In this document: positions 51,723-60,335 of the stretch, piece after piece
How the letters are laid out: every line of letters starts with the position of its first letter
Position numbering within the stretch: position 1 is the first letter of the stretch
Source of the DNA: Jonesia quinghaiensis DSM 15701
Lineage (GTDB): Bacteria; Actinomycetota; Actinomycetes; Actinomycetales; Cellulomonadaceae
Length of the DNA: 64,000 bases
Reading direction: 5' to 3'
Assembly: GCF_000423205.1 (NCBI RefSeq)
Contig: NZ_AUHN01000009.1
Location: 62,001-126,000 of the forward strand
Made by a program: the position numbers and the translations under genes
The notes under the pieces: generated by a model
Told to the model about the DNA's origin: nothing
The model's database searches: none
What the model saw: only the letters and a program-made list of their open reading frames with translations

Positions 51723-53153
51723 TCAGTCAGTGATGTGACGTTCTATGGGGGCACGGTGGGCTGTAGAGCGATCGCGCCCCATAAGGTTGAGCGGCCACAC
51801 AAGCACAAGCCCGACGGCCAAAATCGCAATAAGGCCCAATATGCCGAAGCGTTGTTCATCAAAAATCGCCACCATGACCCCGAAACTCAAGGGCGCAAGG
51901 AAGGACACAACACGACCAGTCATGGCGTAAAGACCAAAGAGTTCCCCCTCAGTGGTGGGCGTTGCAAGCCGAGAAACAGTGGACCTGCTCGCTGATTGCA
52001 CTGGGCCAACAAAAATGCACAGCATCAAACCGAAGATCCAGAAGATTGTGGGCCCACCGTTGTGCCCGAGGAACACCACTAGTCCGGACACGATCATGCC
52101 GAGCAGGGAACCAATAATCACTAAGCGCGCACCAACCCGGTCCTCAAGGAACCCGAACACAATGGTGGCGATCCCTGAGACCACGTTCGCACCAATGGCG
52201 AAGAGGATAACTTCACCGCTGGTGAAACCGAAGGTTCCACTAGCGAGGATGCCCCCATAGAGGAAAACCCCGGCTAGGCCATCGCGGTAGATCGCTGCCG
52301 AAAACAAGAAGCGCAGGGTTGTGCGGTCGGTGCGCCACAAGCGGGCGATGTCAGCGCCCACTTTGCGGTAGGACGCCATGATTGTGGGTGGCACAGTTGC
52401 GACGCTGGGTTGTTCTGGAACGGCACGGAACACGGGAATCGCGAATGCTGCGAACCACAGCGCTGAGAACAACACTGCCACCCGGATATCTAGTCCGTTT
52501 TCACCGGTGATACCAAAGACACCGACTTCTGGTTCGACCAAGCCAAAGTACACGATCACCAAGAGCACAATGCCCCCGAGGTACCCTGCTCCCCACCCGA
52601 TGCCTGAAATACGGCCGCGGTTTGTTGGCGTGGAAATCTGGTTCAGCATCGCGTTGTAGTTCACGGAAGCTAGCTCAAAGAAGATGTTCCCAGCGGCCAA
52701 AATCACAATACCTAGGACCACGTTGCCGGAAAGATTTTCTTGATCTGGAGTCACAAAAAACAACAGCATCGACAAGATAACCACTGCGGTGGTGTTAATC
52801 CCCAGCCACAGTTTCCGGCGCCCCCCAGCATCTGCCCGCGCACCCAGGACAGGTGCGATAAGCGCAATAGCCAATCCTGCGAGCGCTGTTCCCCAGCTCA
52901 GCCAGGTGGTGTGTGTCGCGATGATGCCGGCGACCTCGAGTTTGGCTGTGGCATGCCCTGGGTCGCTGGTGTTTGCTGCTTGTTCAGCAATGTCAGTGGG
53001 GGCGAAAGCTGATGAGGTGAGCCAGGTGGTGAACACGAACGTGGTGATCACGGCGTTCCATGCGGCTGAACCCCAGTCCCATGCAGACCAGGCGGCTATT
53101 GTGCGCCGTTGTACTGGTGTGGGTGTGGCGGTTGCGTGGGGAGGTGCGCTCAT
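51723..53153 (-). CDS. MFS transporter of the Atg22/UMF1 type
   Basis: The 476-residue membrane protein opens with RRTIAAWSAWDWGSAAWNAV and has ANTSDPGHATAKLEV and FELASVNYNAMLNQISTPTN, typical of the bacterial UMF1 family related to yeast vacuolar effluxer Atg22. About 12 hydrophobic segments can be counted. The transported compound is unknown. It lies 51 nt before the hydrolase gene and may be cotranscribed with it. Confidence 0.85.
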   Translation of the reverse strand: MSAPPHATATPTPVQRRTIAAWSAWDWGSAAWNAVITTFVFTTWLTSSAFAPTDIAEQAANTSDPGHATAKLEVAGIIATHTTWLSWGTALAGLAIALIAPVLGARADAGGRRKLWLGINTTAVVILSMLLFFVTPDQENLSGNVVLGIVILAAGNIFFELASVNYNAMLNQISTPTNRGRISGIGWGAGYLGGIVLLVIVYFGLVEPEVGVFGITGENGLDIRVAVLFSALWFAAFAIPVFRAVPEQPSVATVPPTIMASYRKVGADIARLWRTDRTTLRFLFSAAIYRDGLAGVFLYGGILASGTFGFTSGEVILFAIGANVVSGIATIVFGFLEDRVGARLVIIGSLLGMIVSGLVVFLGHNGGPTIFWIFGLMLCIFVGPVQSASRSTVSRLATPTTEGELFGLYAMTGRVVSFLAPLSFGVMVAIFDEQRFGILGLIAILAVGLVLVWPLNLMGRDRSTAHRAPIERHITD

Positions 53154-53266
53154 CTGCTCATTGTTGCTTACTGAAGTGACGCGGAGGCGACGCTAAGGTG
53201 ACAGACAATCAGCGGAAAAGTTGTGTGATCACTACCACAAGGCTGTTGGTGTGGCGTTTGTGATGG

Positions 53267-54553
53267 TTATTCACTGGGGTGTTGAAACGCCGCGCTGCTG
53301 ATGTTGATGGCAACAGGTTCTGGGTGCAGTGTGATGCCAAACTTTTCACGAACTGTGGTCACAACGTGTTCTGCGAGGGCCACGATGTCAGCGGCTTGGG
53401 CTCCGCCACGGTTTGTTAGGGCGAGGGTGTGTACGGTTGATAGCCCTGCTGGGGCGTTGGTGTCGAGTGTGAATCCTTTTGACAATCCGGCGTGCTCGAT
53501 GAGCCACGCGGCGGAGGTTTTGACCCGTGTTGGGTCGACCTTCCCCAGTGATGGTCCTGTTGTTCCCTCAGATTCTTGGCCTCGCACGTCAAACCGTGGC
53601 GCTCCTGGGGGGAGACTTTGCGCGCGGGTGGCGTCAACGATGGGGTTGGTGAAGAAAGATCCCGCACTCCACCGGTTGTAGCGAGGTTCAGCGTCGTGAG
53701 GTTGGTCTGCAGGAGAAGGCTGGGTTGGTGTCGCGCGAACTCCTGGGGTGTCGGCTACGTGTGGCCGACCAACGGCATCCTCCAGCATGTCTTTACCAGC
53801 GCGGAGCGCTAAGACTGCATCAGCAACTTGGCGGGTGTCTGCCCGCTCCCCCATCTGCACGCCTAAGCGTGCTGCTAGTTCCCGGTATGCCACGGGGGCA
53901 GATCGGGTTCCTAACCGGAATTGGAAGGACACTTCTAGCACGATGTACCGCGGGCTTGGTCCCCACCGGCGTTCGCCGTCAGTTGGCGGTTGGGTCATGC
54001 TGCGTTTGAGTAGTGAATCCCGGTAGGCGAACTGCAGTTCGTAGAGTGCAAGCATCCTGGCCCTGCGTTCTTCGCGGTCCCACACTCGCACGGAGGAGAT
54101 GACTTGGGAGACATCTTGGCCGTATGCGCCGATGTTTTGTACTGGTGCAGCTCCTACAGTGCCCGGGATACCTGCGAGGCATTCCACACCAACCCATTCG
54201 CGGGTGATCGCTTCGTCAACGAATGCGTCCCAGTTGTGACCTGCAGGGACGGAGACTGAAGCGCCACCACAGGCATCTTGTGCAGAGACTGACACACCCT
54301 GTTGGATGTCACGCACGACGATGCCGGGGAATGGGGCATCACCGGCAACAATATTGGACCCGCCACCGAGGACAACGAGGGGGATGTTGTGGGTGTCTGC
54401 GTAGTCCACTACGGCAATCAGGTCATCGTGCGTGGAGGTTTCGACGTAGGTGGCGATGGGGCCACCGACTCGCAGTGTTGTTAGGTCGCTGAAACGCACA
54501 TCGTTGCGGGCTGCGTCGAGGATTGTGGGGCGAGGATGCGTCGGTGAAGTCAC
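53267..54553 (-). CDS. murB: UDP-N-acetylenolpyruvoylglucosamine reductase MurB
   Basis: MurB uses NADPH and FAD to make UDP-MurNAc for peptidoglycan. The 428-residue product has LTTLRVGGP, the FAD loop VVLGGGSNIV, GTVGAAPVQNIGAYGQDV, the catalytic Ser in SAGSFFTNPIV and a C-terminal LHPEPV with the likely catalytic Glu. It is longer than typical because of a Pro/Ala-rich stretch near residue 270-290. It starts 9 nt after an MFS gene, so it seems to be read from that operon. Confidence 0.95.
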   Translation of the reverse strand: MTSPTHPRPTILDAARNDVRFSDLTTLRVGGPIATYVETSTHDDLIAVVDYADTHNIPLVVLGGGSNIVAGDAPFPGIVVRDIQQGVSVSAQDACGGASVSVPAGHNWDAFVDEAITREWVGVECLAGIPGTVGAAPVQNIGAYGQDVSQVISSVRVWDREERRARMLALYELQFAYRDSLLKRSMTQPPTDGERRWGPSPRYIVLEVSFQFRLGTRSAPVAYRELAARLGVQMGERADTRQVADAVLALRAGKDMLEDAVGRPHVADTPGVRATPTQPSPADQPHDAEPRYNRWSAGSFFTNPIVDATRAQSLPPGAPRFDVRGQESEGTTGPSLGKVDPTRVKTSAAWLIEHAGLSKGFTLDTNAPAGLSTVHTLALTNRGGAQAADIVALAEHVVTTVREKFGITLHPEPVAINISSAAFQHPSE

Positions 54554-54562
54554 CCGTCTACC

Positions 54563-55831
54563 CTACCGTTCGCTGGTGGCATTCGTGTTCTGTGGTTGTT
54601 TGGCTTGAGCGACAAAAGCGACAATCACGGAGACCACTGCTGGCACGATGATGGCGAGCATCGCGTTTCGGTACCCTACGTGAGCGGCAAGCTCGCCAAG
54701 GAGTGGTGGACCAGCAAAGAACGCTGCGTAACCAATGGTGGCGACAACAGCGACGCGTGCTGCTGCTTGCCGCGGATCATCACTTGCTGCACTCATCCCG
54801 ACGGGGAATCCTAGGGCTGCACCTAAGCCCCACAGTGCTGCGCCGACAAGTGCGAGCCACATCCACGGCGCTAAGGCAAAGAGAATGAGCCCAACAATCG
54901 CACTAATACCGCACATCCTTAGCACGGTGACGCGCCCCAGGCGGTCGATGAGGGTGGTGCCTGCAAAACGGGCCACTGTCATAAAGGTCAAGAAGATAAA
55001 GAGGGTGAGTGATCCCCATTCTTCGGTGACGTGGAACCCGTCGGTAACGCCTAGTGCGATCCAGTCGTTTCCGGCGCCTTCAGTCAGCGCTGCAGCGAGC
55101 ACAACTAACCCGATCATCCAGGTGCGCGGCTCACGCCAAGCCGCCCACACACTAGGTTGAGCAAGAGCAGACTGTGGGGATTCAAGGGGGGCGGGTGCAC
55201 CTACCGCTGGTGCAGGGGATGTCACATCGATGTCTTGGGTATCAAACCCTGCGGGGAGCAGCCACCGGGCGCCAAGTTGAACGATGATAAATCCGACAAT
55301 GATGGCGATGCCAACGTGCAGCATCAGCGTGATGCCGTTGCGAGCAACCAGCGCTCCAACGAGCGCACCCGCCATTGTGCCAAGGGAAAAGAATCCGTGG
55401 AATCGGGGCATGATGGAGCGTTTGAGCGCCCCCTCGACCCGGGTCCCTTCAAAGTTCATTGCGGAGTCATTGACCCCCATGCCGATGCCCCCGATAAACA
55501 GGAACAGACCTGTCATCATGATGGGAACGCTTCCCAGTGTTGTTGCGGTCAGGCCATACCCGCCACACATCACGATGGAAAACACGATGATGGTTCGGCG
55601 CCCGCCGATGCGTTGCACAACCCACCCCGATACCGGTAGGGCCAATATTGACCCCACCGCACCCACCAGCAGGAGCCTTCCCATTTGCTCTGGTTGGAAG
55701 TCCAGGGTGTCACGGATAGCAACCATCCGTGAAGCCCATGACGCAAACACAAAACCCACCACAAAGAAGGTGGTGTACACAGCAAGTTTGGCCCGCGCAA
55801 GAATGCGAGCTTCAGGTAGCACAGGTGTCAT
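54563..55831 (-). CDS. MFS transporter, paralogue 1
   Basis: The 422-residue protein has about 12 hydrophobic segments and the family features VGAVGSILALPVSGWVVQRI, GIGMGVNDSAMNFEGTRVEG and RFAGTTLIDRLGRVTVLR. It resembles the fucose-permease/BSC6-like branch. It is clearly paralogous to the next gene, with equivalent WASRM/WLGRL and NDWIALGV/NNWLAIAV segments, and its start overlaps that gene's stop by 4 nt. Substrate unknown. Confidence 0.88.
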   Translation of the reverse strand: MTPVLPEARILARAKLAVYTTFFVVGFVFASWASRMVAIRDTLDFQPEQMGRLLLVGAVGSILALPVSGWVVQRIGGRRTIIVFSIVMCGGYGLTATTLGSVPIMMTGLFLFIGGIGMGVNDSAMNFEGTRVEGALKRSIMPRFHGFFSLGTMAGALVGALVARNGITLMLHVGIAIIVGFIIVQLGARWLLPAGFDTQDIDVTSPAPAVGAPAPLESPQSALAQPSVWAAWREPRTWMIGLVVLAAALTEGAGNDWIALGVTDGFHVTEEWGSLTLFIFLTFMTVARFAGTTLIDRLGRVTVLRMCGISAIVGLILFALAPWMWLALVGAALWGLGAALGFPVGMSAASDDPRQAAARVAVVATIGYAAFFAGPPLLGELAAHVGYRNAMLAIIVPAVVSVIVAFVAQAKQPQNTNATSER

Positions 55832-57144
55832 GGGGTGGATTCTCCTGATGAGTGAACGGCTGCGGTACGTGGCAGCGGTGCAACGTTGCGCGACACAAGG
55901 ACAGCGATGATGAGGAAGACGACGATCAGGGTGAGGGCTAACCGGGTGCCGGTGACGTCAGCGACGAAACCCAACACCGGTGGGGCTGCCAGCGAAGCGG
56001 TGGAAGCGAAAGCGGACACGACAGAGACTCTGGCCGCAGCTTTCAGTGGGTCATCTGAGGCAGCAGAGATACCGAGCGGGACAGCAAGTGCCGCCCCTGC
56101 ACCCCACAGCACAATCCCAACGATGGCGAGTGGGAAGGATGGGGCAACACCAAACAGGACTAGTCCGATTGCCGAGGTCACACCAGACCCGGCGAGGACG
56201 GCAACCCGCCCGTACCGGTCGATGAGGCGTGTGCCGGCGAGCCGCACGATAGTCATGGACACCAGGAACACACTGAGCATGATCGCTCCAGTGGATTCTG
56301 TTTTGTCGAATCCAGTCACGACGGCGATTGCTAACCAGTTGTTGGCTGACCCTTCGGACATCGCGGCAGCAAAAATCACTACACCGATGAGCAGGGTGCG
56401 TCGTTCACGCCACGCTCCAAGCGCAGAACCCAACGATGCGCGGCGCGATCTCAGGAGAACAGCAAGGGTGCGCGGTTCCGTGGGAACGACAATGCCTGCT
56501 TTGATTTCGACTCGTTCGACCCGTCGTTTGCGAGCACTGAGTGCCCTGTCCCACCGTTCATGTGGGGTCAGTTCGGTGTCAACAATGACTCGGGGAATAA
56601 GGATGAGGCGCACGATCAGTGCGATGACTGAGGTCGCGCCAAGTTGCACCATGATGTGGACGTTGGCGGCAGAGCAGGCCGCACCGATGAGTGCCCCAAG
56701 AACTGCACCGATGGAATAGGCAGCATGGAAGTGCGGCAAAATTGCGCGGCCGATGCGCCGTTCCACTGCAGCAGTTTCAACATTTTGTGGAACATTTGTC
56801 AGGGCAACAAAACATCCGTTGAGGAAGATTCCTAACGCAAGAAGTTCCACTGACCCGATGGTTGGACCCAACCCTTCAAGGAGGAAAGCCACCGAAATAC
56901 CAAAAGCGCTGACAGTTAGTAGTGTTCGTCCGCCGAAGCGTTGCACGAGGCTGCCCGCAAAGGTGACACACACCAGGGAGCCCACTGCTCCAGCGAGGAA
57001 GACGAGCCCGAGTTCTGCCTCAGATAGCGCAAGGCGCTCTTTGACAGTGGGCAACCGCCCCAACCAGCTGGAGTAGGACAATCCAAGCAGCGCAAAGAGC
57101 ACAATGAGGGACCAGCGGGCCTGCTGGATTCGAGGTTCAATCAC
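55828..57144 (-). CDS. MFS transporter, paralogue 2
   Basis: The product has about 12 hydrophobic segments and shares with its neighbour GLSYSSWLGRLPTVKERL, AGAVGSLVCVTFAGSLVQRF, ANNWLAIAV and RLAGTRLIDRYGRVAVLAGS. A charged linker near the middle (ALSARKRRVERVEIKAG) is the expected central loop. The start is uncertain: a GAAAGGGA site at 57183-57191 is followed by no usual start codon, so GTG at 57144 (438 residues) is used; TTG at 57213 would lie in the LacI palindrome. Probably under the divergent LacI regulator. Confidence 0.82.
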   Translation of the reverse strand: MIEPRIQQARWSLIVLFALLGLSYSSWLGRLPTVKERLALSEAELGLVFLAGAVGSLVCVTFAGSLVQRFGGRTLLTVSAFGISVAFLLEGLGPTIGSVELLALGIFLNGCFVALTNVPQNVETAAVERRIGRAILPHFHAAYSIGAVLGALIGAACSAANVHIMVQLGATSVIALIVRLILIPRVIVDTELTPHERWDRALSARKRRVERVEIKAGIVVPTEPRTLAVLLRSRRASLGSALGAWRERRTLLIGVVIFAAAMSEGSANNWLAIAVVTGFDKTESTGAIMLSVFLVSMTIVRLAGTRLIDRYGRVAVLAGSGVTSAIGLVLFGVAPSFPLAIVGIVLWGAGAALAVPLGISAASDDPLKAAARVSVVSAFASTASLAAPPVLGFVADVTGTRLALTLIVVFLIIAVLVSRNVAPLPRTAAVHSSGESTP

Positions 57145-57216
57145 CCCTGATGAGGGAGGGGAAGGTGGAGCGGCGATCGTGGTATCCCTTTCACAATGGT
57201 GCGGCGTCTGCAAGAA

Positions 57217-57230
57217 TCGAATCGATTCGA
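57217..57230. promoter_or_regulatory. Candidate LacI-family operator
   Basis: TCGAATCGATTCGA is a perfect 14-bp palindrome with the central CG typical of LacI-family sites. It lies between the divergent MFS and lacI-type genes, about 70 bp from either. Confidence 0.7.
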
Positions 57231-57298
57231 CTTCTACTATGTATATAGTCGGCGAGTTCAACCACCGAGTCAATGCAAAAACCAGAGAAAGCGATGCG

Positions 57299-58414
57299 AT
57301 GTCAGCCACCAGACCCACCCTGTCGCAAGTGGCCCGCCGTGCAGGTGTGTCTATATCCACTGCTTCCCTTGCGTTCTCAGAGTCTGGTCCCATCGCTGTC
57401 ACCACCCGCGAAAAAGTCCTCACAGCAGCCAAAGAACTTGGCTACACTGGCCCATCGGCACTGGGACGTCAGCTGCGATCCGGGAAAACCGGAATCGTAG
57501 GGGTTGTGATTGGCGATGCCATCAGGCGAGGTTTTCGGGACCCAGTTTTGGTGTCATCACTTGATGGATTGGTCCGCACGCTGGGAGAAAATGGTCTCGG
57601 CGTTCTCCTTATCCCAGGCGACTCGGAAGAACACAATGAACATGGCACCCACCCCCTTGTGCAAACTGCTGCCATGGACGCAGGCATCCTGCTGTGGGGT
57701 GGAAACACAAACGACCCTGCCTACCGCGCTATGCGCCAACGCAACATCCCCGTTGTTATCGCAGAAGGCCAACGTATCGACGGAGCACCGCACCTTGGAC
57801 TCGATGACCGCACGGGCATGCGGAAAATGGCTGAGCATCTACGATCCCTTGGTCACCAGCACATTGCCTGTGTGACTCTGTCGTTAAATACCGGCGATGC
57901 GCCCGGATTAGTCTCCTCACAGAGTATTGCGGCTGACCGCATTGCTGGTGATGCACAAGCAGACCCAGCAACGGATCACCTACCGAGCCGCGCTCGACTC
58001 CGCGGTGTATTAGACGCTGGTGTCACCCCAACCGCAATATGGCAAGCTCGCTCGTCACTCATAGAAGATGGGCAACAAGCAGCGCGCGCGCTTCTTGACC
58101 CAGCAACATACCCCGATGGTGTGCTCCCCACAGCGATCATGGCGCAATCAGACCTGCTCGCCGCTGGTGTTCTCCAGCAAGCACGCGAGATGGGTTTCGA
58201 TGTTCCGCGGCAGCTATCCGTGACCGGTTTTGACGGTGTGGATCTTCCCTGGTTGGGCGGTGACCGGCTCACTACCGTGCGCCAACCATTACCCGGCAAA
58301 GGCGAGATGATCGGCTCTATCGTTGTGTCGTTGTTGGAGCACGGTGCCATCCGTCAAGAAGTTCTTGACGTTGAGTTTGTGGCAGGAAACACTGCGGGGC
58401 CAGCTCCTCAGTGA
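57299..58414 (+). CDS. LacI-family transcriptional regulator
   Basis: The 371-residue product has the N-terminal helix-turn-helix TLSQVARRAGVSISTASLAF (7-26), the hinge TAAKELGYTGPSALGRQLRS and a periplasmic-binding-protein-like ligand domain with GIVGVVIGDA and a C-terminal VTGFDGVDLPWLGGDRLTTV. ATG at 57299 is chosen by homology; the ribosome binding site is weak. It probably represses itself and the divergent MFS genes by binding 57217-57230. The inducer, presumably a sugar, is not evident. Confidence 0.9.
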   Translation: MSATRPTLSQVARRAGVSISTASLAFSESGPIAVTTREKVLTAAKELGYTGPSALGRQLRSGKTGIVGVVIGDAIRRGFRDPVLVSSLDGLVRTLGENGLGVLLIPGDSEEHNEHGTHPLVQTAAMDAGILLWGGNTNDPAYRAMRQRNIPVVIAEGQRIDGAPHLGLDDRTGMRKMAEHLRSLGHQHIACVTLSLNTGDAPGLVSSQSIAADRIAGDAQADPATDHLPSRARLRGVLDAGVTPTAIWQARSSLIEDGQQAARALLDPATYPDGVLPTAIMAQSDLLAAGVLQQAREMGFDVPRQLSVTGFDGVDLPWLGGDRLTTVRQPLPGKGEMIGSIVVSLLEHGAIRQEVLDVEFVAGNTAGPAPQ

Positions 58415-58425
58415 GCTGGCCCCGC
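58394..58425. terminator. Bidirectional terminator between the LacI gene and hadB
   Basis: A 13-bp perfect stem (GCGGGGCCAGCTC) with a 6-nt loop lies between converging genes; the LacI gene's stop codon overlaps it. Confidence 0.75.
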
Positions 58426-58457
58426 GGTGGGTGTCTTGATGAAGTGCGATGCGCTAC

Positions 58458-58907
58458 TTAACGTAACTGCACCAGCACTTGTGCTTTGGCAAGCACCTTG
58501 TTGCCCTCATTAACCACTGTGAGATCAATACGCGCCTGACGCTTATCTGCGTCAAGGAGCCCAACTGTCGCAGTGACGTCAACGCTCGTTTCACCGTCAT
58601 GTGGCACCGGGATGGGGCGAGCAAAACGCGTTTGGCTGTCAAGGATGGCCCGCTGGTCTGTGACCCAATCCTCTACCACACTGGTCGCGGCTCCCATGGT
58701 GTGCATACCGTGGGCAATGACACTGTCGAGCCCCACGTTCGTTGCGATGTGATCGCTCCAGTGGATGGGGTTGAAATCGCCACTTGCCCCGGCGTAGCGA
58801 ACTAGTGTTGACCGCTCGACAGCGTAAGTACGCTGGGCAACCACAGCACGTAGTTCTAGAGAATCAAATTCGGGAACACTCCCGGCAAGTTGTGGCATCT
58901 CGCTCAT
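58458..58907 (-). CDS. MaoC-like dehydratase, HadB type
   Basis: The 149-residue hotdog-fold protein has the hydratase motif GDFNPIHWSD (Asp44, His49) and HGMHTMGAATSVVEDW. In mycobacteria HadB is the catalytic subunit of the FAS-II 3-hydroxyacyl-ACP dehydratase and pairs with HadA. The gene overlaps hadA by 4 nt. Whether this organism has a FAS-II-like elongation system cannot be judged here. Confidence 0.85.
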   Translation of the reverse strand: MSEMPQLAGSVPEFDSLELRAVVAQRTYAVERSTLVRYAGASGDFNPIHWSDHIATNVGLDSVIAHGMHTMGAATSVVEDWVTDQRAILDSQTRFARPIPVPHDGETSVDVTATVGLLDADKRQARIDLTVVNEGNKVLAKAQVLVQLR

Positions 58908-59362
58908 GACTCCTCCCCACGCACGGCCAGTGTCGACCGAACAGTAACCACATGCTCATCAGCATCGCTGCCTTGTGCGTAGATGTCGCACCGTGTAGTC
59001 ACCATTGCTAGTCCGCCGCGTTCAACAATGCGCTCAACATGGAGCACAGTGACCAGATTATCTCCAGCGAAAATCGGGCGGCTGTAGGAGAATCGTTCGT
59101 CAGCGTGAACTACTCGACTGAAATCAACACGAGCTTGCGGATCTTCGATGTACTGCGCTTCAGCACGCTGAGCAATGATCACAGCGAACGTGGTGGGCGC
59201 GACGACATCAGGGTAGCCAAAACCCCGCGCTGCCTCGTAAGAGAGGCAGGCGGGGTTCTGAGAGCCTATTGATCGGGCAAACTCGGCGATCTTCTCGCGA
59301 CTTACTTGGTAAGCAGTGGTACGTGGGTACTCACGGCCAACATAGTCGTGGTTGATCGACAC
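58904..59362 (-). CDS. MaoC-like dehydratase N-terminal type, HadA type
   Basis: The 152-residue hotdog protein starts with GTG at 59362 (encoding MSINHDYVGREYPRT; GGAGGG 9 nt upstream). It has YQVSREKIAEFARSIG and YPDVVAPTTFAVIIAQ but lacks the hydratase His/Asp pair, as expected for the substrate-binding HadA subunit. It lies 22 nt after rpmG and is coupled to hadB. Confidence 0.85.
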   Translation of the reverse strand: MSINHDYVGREYPRTTAYQVSREKIAEFARSIGSQNPACLSYEAARGFGYPDVVAPTTFAVIIAQRAEAQYIEDPQARVDFSRVVHADERFSYSRPIFAGDNLVTVLHVERIVERGGLAMVTTRCDIYAQGSDADEHVVTVRSTLAVRGEES

Positions 59363-59384
59363 AGGTGTTAACCCTCCGCGTGAA

Positions 59385-59555
59385 TCAGCGAGTCTCGCGG
59401 TGTGCAGTGTGCTTGCCGCAACGTGGGCAGAACTTCGCCATTTCCAGGCGGTCTGGGTTGTTGCGACGGTTCTTCTTGGTGATGTAGTTGCGCTCTTTGC
59501 AGTCCACGCATGCGAGCGTGATCTTCGGGCGAACGTCAGAGCTCTTGCTTGCCAC
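59385..59555 (-). CDS. rpmG: 50S ribosomal protein L33, zinc-binding type
   Basis: The 56-residue product starts with GTG at 59555 (encoding [24 protein letters not shown] upstream) and has two Cys pairs, CVDC and CPRC, the zinc-containing form of L33. It heads the rpmG-hadA-hadB unit as in mycobacteria. Confidence 0.96.
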   Translation of the reverse strand: MASKSSDVRPKITLACVDCKERNYITKKNRRNNPDRLEMAKFCPRCGKHTAHRETR

Positions 59556-59635
59556 GGTAGTGCCACCTCTCGCGCCGTATTGGGCGCAGCCGGATCGAAT
59601 AAAAAGCACGCCGTAGCGTGCATGGAATGAATTTG

Positions 59636-59709
59636 TAGCGGGAGCGGGGCTCGAACCCGCGACCTCACGATTATGAGCCGTGCGCTCTGACCAACTGAGC
59701 TATCCCGCC
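59636..59709 (-). tRNA. tRNA-Met (CAT), elongator
   Basis: A 74-nt cloverleaf with acceptor GGCGGGA/TCCCGCT, D arm AGCTCAGTTGGTCAGAGC, anticodon loop CTCATAA and T loop GGTTCGAGCCC. It lacks the initiator features (no unpaired position 1-72, no GGG/CCC anticodon stem). CCA is not encoded. Confidence 0.95.
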
Positions 59710-59793
59710 TCGTGATGAAGACCAGACGATCTTCCTGTGACGCCAAAGCAACGACGTTCCATTATGGCACGCCGTGCTTTCGAGCATCAACAG

Positions 59794-59865
59794 AGCCCCC
59801 GACGGGAATCGGACCCGTGACCTCAATCTTACCAAGATTGCGCTCTACCACTGAGCTACGGGGGC
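59794..59865 (-). tRNA. tRNA-Thr (GGT)
   Basis: A 72-nt cloverleaf with acceptor GCCCCCG/CGGGGGC, anticodon stem CAATC/GATTG with loop TTGGTAA (anticodon GGT) and T loop GGTCCGATTCC. It lies just upstream of tRNA-Met. Confidence 0.95.
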
Positions 59866-60037
59866 AACGAGAAAAAGACTACACACTCTGTTGCATCAAC
59901 ACCAAATCCCAGAGCAGGTGATGGTGGTCACCCTATTTCCGACTCGGTGAAAATGGCCGTAATACGCCAACTAAAACGGATAAACACACCCTTGTGAGGC
60001 CTTTAACACACCCCACCGAACGAAAGGAAAACAAAAA

Positions 60038-60065
60038 ACGGGGAGAGTCATAAGACTCTCCCCGT
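60038..60065 (-). terminator. tRNA-Tyr terminator
   Basis: A 12-bp perfect stem (ACGGGGAGAGTC) with a 4-nt loop, followed by TTTTTTGT on the minus strand. Confidence 0.88.
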
Positions 60066-60072
60066 CAATATG

Positions 60073-60154
60073 TGGCAGCTGAGGGATTCGAACCCCCGAA
60101 GCGTAACGCGGCTGATTTACAGTCAGCTCCCTTTGGCCGCTCGGGCAAGCTGCC
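60073..60154 (-). tRNA. tRNA-Tyr (GTA)
   Basis: An 82-nt tRNA with a long variable arm, acceptor GGCAGCT/AGCTGCC, anticodon loop CTGTAAA (anticodon GTA), T loop GGTTCGAATCC and discriminator A. It has its own terminator. Confidence 0.96.
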
Positions 60155-60335
60155 GATCCACTCTCATTCAACCCAACGCTATTAACGTTGCGCTGCCTGC
60201 GAGCAGAATTAACAATACTCAATCATCGGCTAAATGAAAAATCGTCACCCCGCTCCTGCGGTGAGTCAGTGGTCACACTCCACAACCTCGACCCTGCCAC
60301 CCCGCAACACCACAACGCGAACTAGGATCAACGAT

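Noticed and set aside
55886..56719. A 277-residue plus-strand open frame antisense to MFS paralogue 2
   Set aside because: Composition is Arg/Ala/Thr-rich, as expected for an antisense shadow of a membrane protein gene.
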